A stretch of 13,384 bases of DNA from Acidobacteriota bacterium (GTDB taxonomy: Bacteria > Acidobacteriota > Vicinamibacteria > Fen-336), in assembly GCA_003155335.1 (NCBI GenBank), contig PMCG01000321.1, positions 8,751 through 22,134 of the forward strand. The letters are read 5' to 3'. The notes under the pieces were generated by a model. It was not told where the DNA came from and did not search any database. It saw only the letters and a list, made by a program, of their open reading frames with translations. The translations under genes and the position numbers were made by a program. This document shows, piece by piece, positions 12,618 through 13,384 of the stretch. The stretch's first letter is position 1, and each line of letters starts with the position of its first letter.

Positions 12618-13384
12618 CGCGGCGGCTGCGCGCTGGCGTGCTGATCGCGGCGCTGACTCTGGCCCTGACGGGGACCATTCTACTGGGCCTGTTGCTGCGC
12701 GAGCCGCGCCATGATCTCGGGCCGCATCCGTTCAACCACGACCGCAACGCCATCTGGCTTGAGCACCGCTGGCTAGCCGAACCACAGCCGCAGCCGATCA
12801 TGGAGCAGAAGCTGCGCTCTCTCGCCCAGCGAGGCGTGCTCTATATCTTCCCGCATCTCATTCCATTCGATCGCGCTGGCCGCCTGCCGGCCCACGATCG
12901 TGAGCAGATGCGCGCGTTTCTGGCCACGACGCGCGCTGTTGCGCCCGGTCTGCGGATCCTGCCATGGGTGGGCGGGCTATGCGTCGGGTACAAGAGGACG
13001 CGCAGCGGGACGATCGATCTCGCGGACTTGAGTCAGCGCCAGCGCATCGTCGCCGAGTGCCGCGGTCTGATGGATGAGGGCTTCGACGGCATCCACCTCA
13101 ACGTTGAGCCCGTGCCCAACGGAGCCGACGATCTGCTGGCACTGCTGCGAGCGCTGCGGCCGGCTCTCGGCGCCTCCGGCATCCTTTCGGTGACCGTCAC
13201 GCGACCCGCGCCCGTGAGCGTGCCGATGACGCGCAACTTCTTCTGGACGCCGGAGTACTACGTGCGTGTGGCCGCTGTCGCGGACCAGCTCGTCGTGATG
13301 GGCTACGACACAGCGCTGCCCACCCGGCCGCTCTATGAACGCTACATGGCCTACGTTGCGCAGGCGGCGACCAGCGCGCTGGAG
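12614..13384 (+). CDS. Membrane-anchored GH18-like (TIM-barrel) protein, C-terminus cut by window edge
   Basis: 257 residues are visible; the frame is open to the right edge. Arg3, Arg4 and Arg6 precede one hydrophobic span (about 8-28), giving an uncleaved or signal-type anchor with the domain outside. The domain resembles glycoside hydrolase family 18 and YaaH-type proteins: GVLYIFPHLIPFDRAGRLP (74-92), RILPWVGG (114-121), GFDGIHLNVEPV (156-167), ILSVTV (190-195) and QLVVMGYDTALP (225-236). In GH18 the motif is DGxDxDxE; here it is D158-G-I-H161-L-N163-V-E165, so the acid Glu remains but two Asp are replaced. AGGAGG at 12602-12607 supports ATG 12614. Substrate unknown. Confidence 0.7.
   Translation, partial: MTRRLRAGVLIAALTLALTGTILLGLLLREPRHDLGPHPFNHDRNAIWLEHRWLAEPQPQPIMEQKLRSLAQRGVLYIFPHLIPFDRAGRLPAHDREQMRAFLATTRAVAPGLRILPWVGGLCVGYKRTRSGTIDLADLSQRQRIVAECRGLMDEGFDGIHLNVEPVPNGADDLLALLRALRPALGASGILSVTVTRPAPVSVPMTRNFFWTPEYYVRVAAVADQLVVMGYDTALPTRPLYERYMAYVAQAATSALE

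Noticed and set aside
1..13384. CRISPR array, toxin-antitoxin pair, transposase or phage genes
   Set aside because: No regularly spaced repeats, no terminal inverted repeats and no recognisable mobile-element proteins were found on either strand.

Overview
The window is GC-rich (mid-60s percent by eye), gene-dense chromosomal DNA from a Gram-negative bacterium: it carries lpxC (lipid A synthesis), a conserved ribosomal and GTPase block, and mostly operonic genes with GTG or ATG starts. The mix of rplU-rpmA-obgE-nadD-rsfS, a TraR/DksA protein, an ECF sigma/STAS cluster and a zinc-ribbon/RNase H pair is what I would expect of a deep-branching soil lineage such as Acidobacteriota (Vicinamibacteria-like). 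That assignment is inference from gene content and composition only. No mobile element, CRISPR array, prophage or rRNA is visible.

Layout, left to right. (1) 1-1680, minus strand: the first 560 residues of a large protein with a cytoplasmic FHA-like domain, a Pro/Ala linker, one membrane span and three exported IPT/TIG-like domains; its C-terminus lies outside the window. Divergent from it is a single-domain cyclic-nucleotide-binding protein (1833-2201). (2) 2253-5857: a strong sigma70-type promoter followed by rplU, rpmA, obgE, nadD, rsfS and a sigma54-activator-like AAA+ protein. The last four genes overlap one another by 4 bp, so translation is probably coupled. The operon joins ribosome assembly (L21, L27, ObgE, RsfS) to NAD synthesis (NadD). 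(3) 5903-7023: a TraR/DksA zinc-finger protein and ComF. (4) 7226-8959: a compact cluster of ECF sigma factor, STAS anti-sigma-antagonist, a small unknown helical protein and an exported DUF1573 protein. (5) 9009-9917, minus: lpxC, with a CAU-anticodon tRNA upstream on the same strand (10087-10160). (6) 10261-11417: a coiled-coil zinc-ribbon protein and RNase HI, converging on pgeF (11414-12124, minus); the two stop codons share a CTAG. (7) 12225-13384: an AcpS-like protein lacking its catalytic acidic residues, overlapping a membrane-anchored GH18-like protein cut by the right edge.

No single region is an obvious new defence or mobile system. The recurring oddity is that four proteins keep a recognisable fold but have substituted hallmark residues: the FHA domain (phosphothreonine contacts), the AAA+ activator (Walker B Glu to Gln, GAFTGA to GAFTDA), the AcpS-like protein (metal-binding Asp and Glu to Gln and Arg) and the GH18-like protein (Asp to His and Asn in the DxxDxDxE motif). 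These, together with the sigma/STAS/unknown cluster, are the places most worth a second look.

Almost all of the window is assigned to genes. The longest stretches without a gene are 7024-7225 (about 200 bp) and 9918-10086 (about 170 bp); both hold only short palindromes and weak promoter-like elements.
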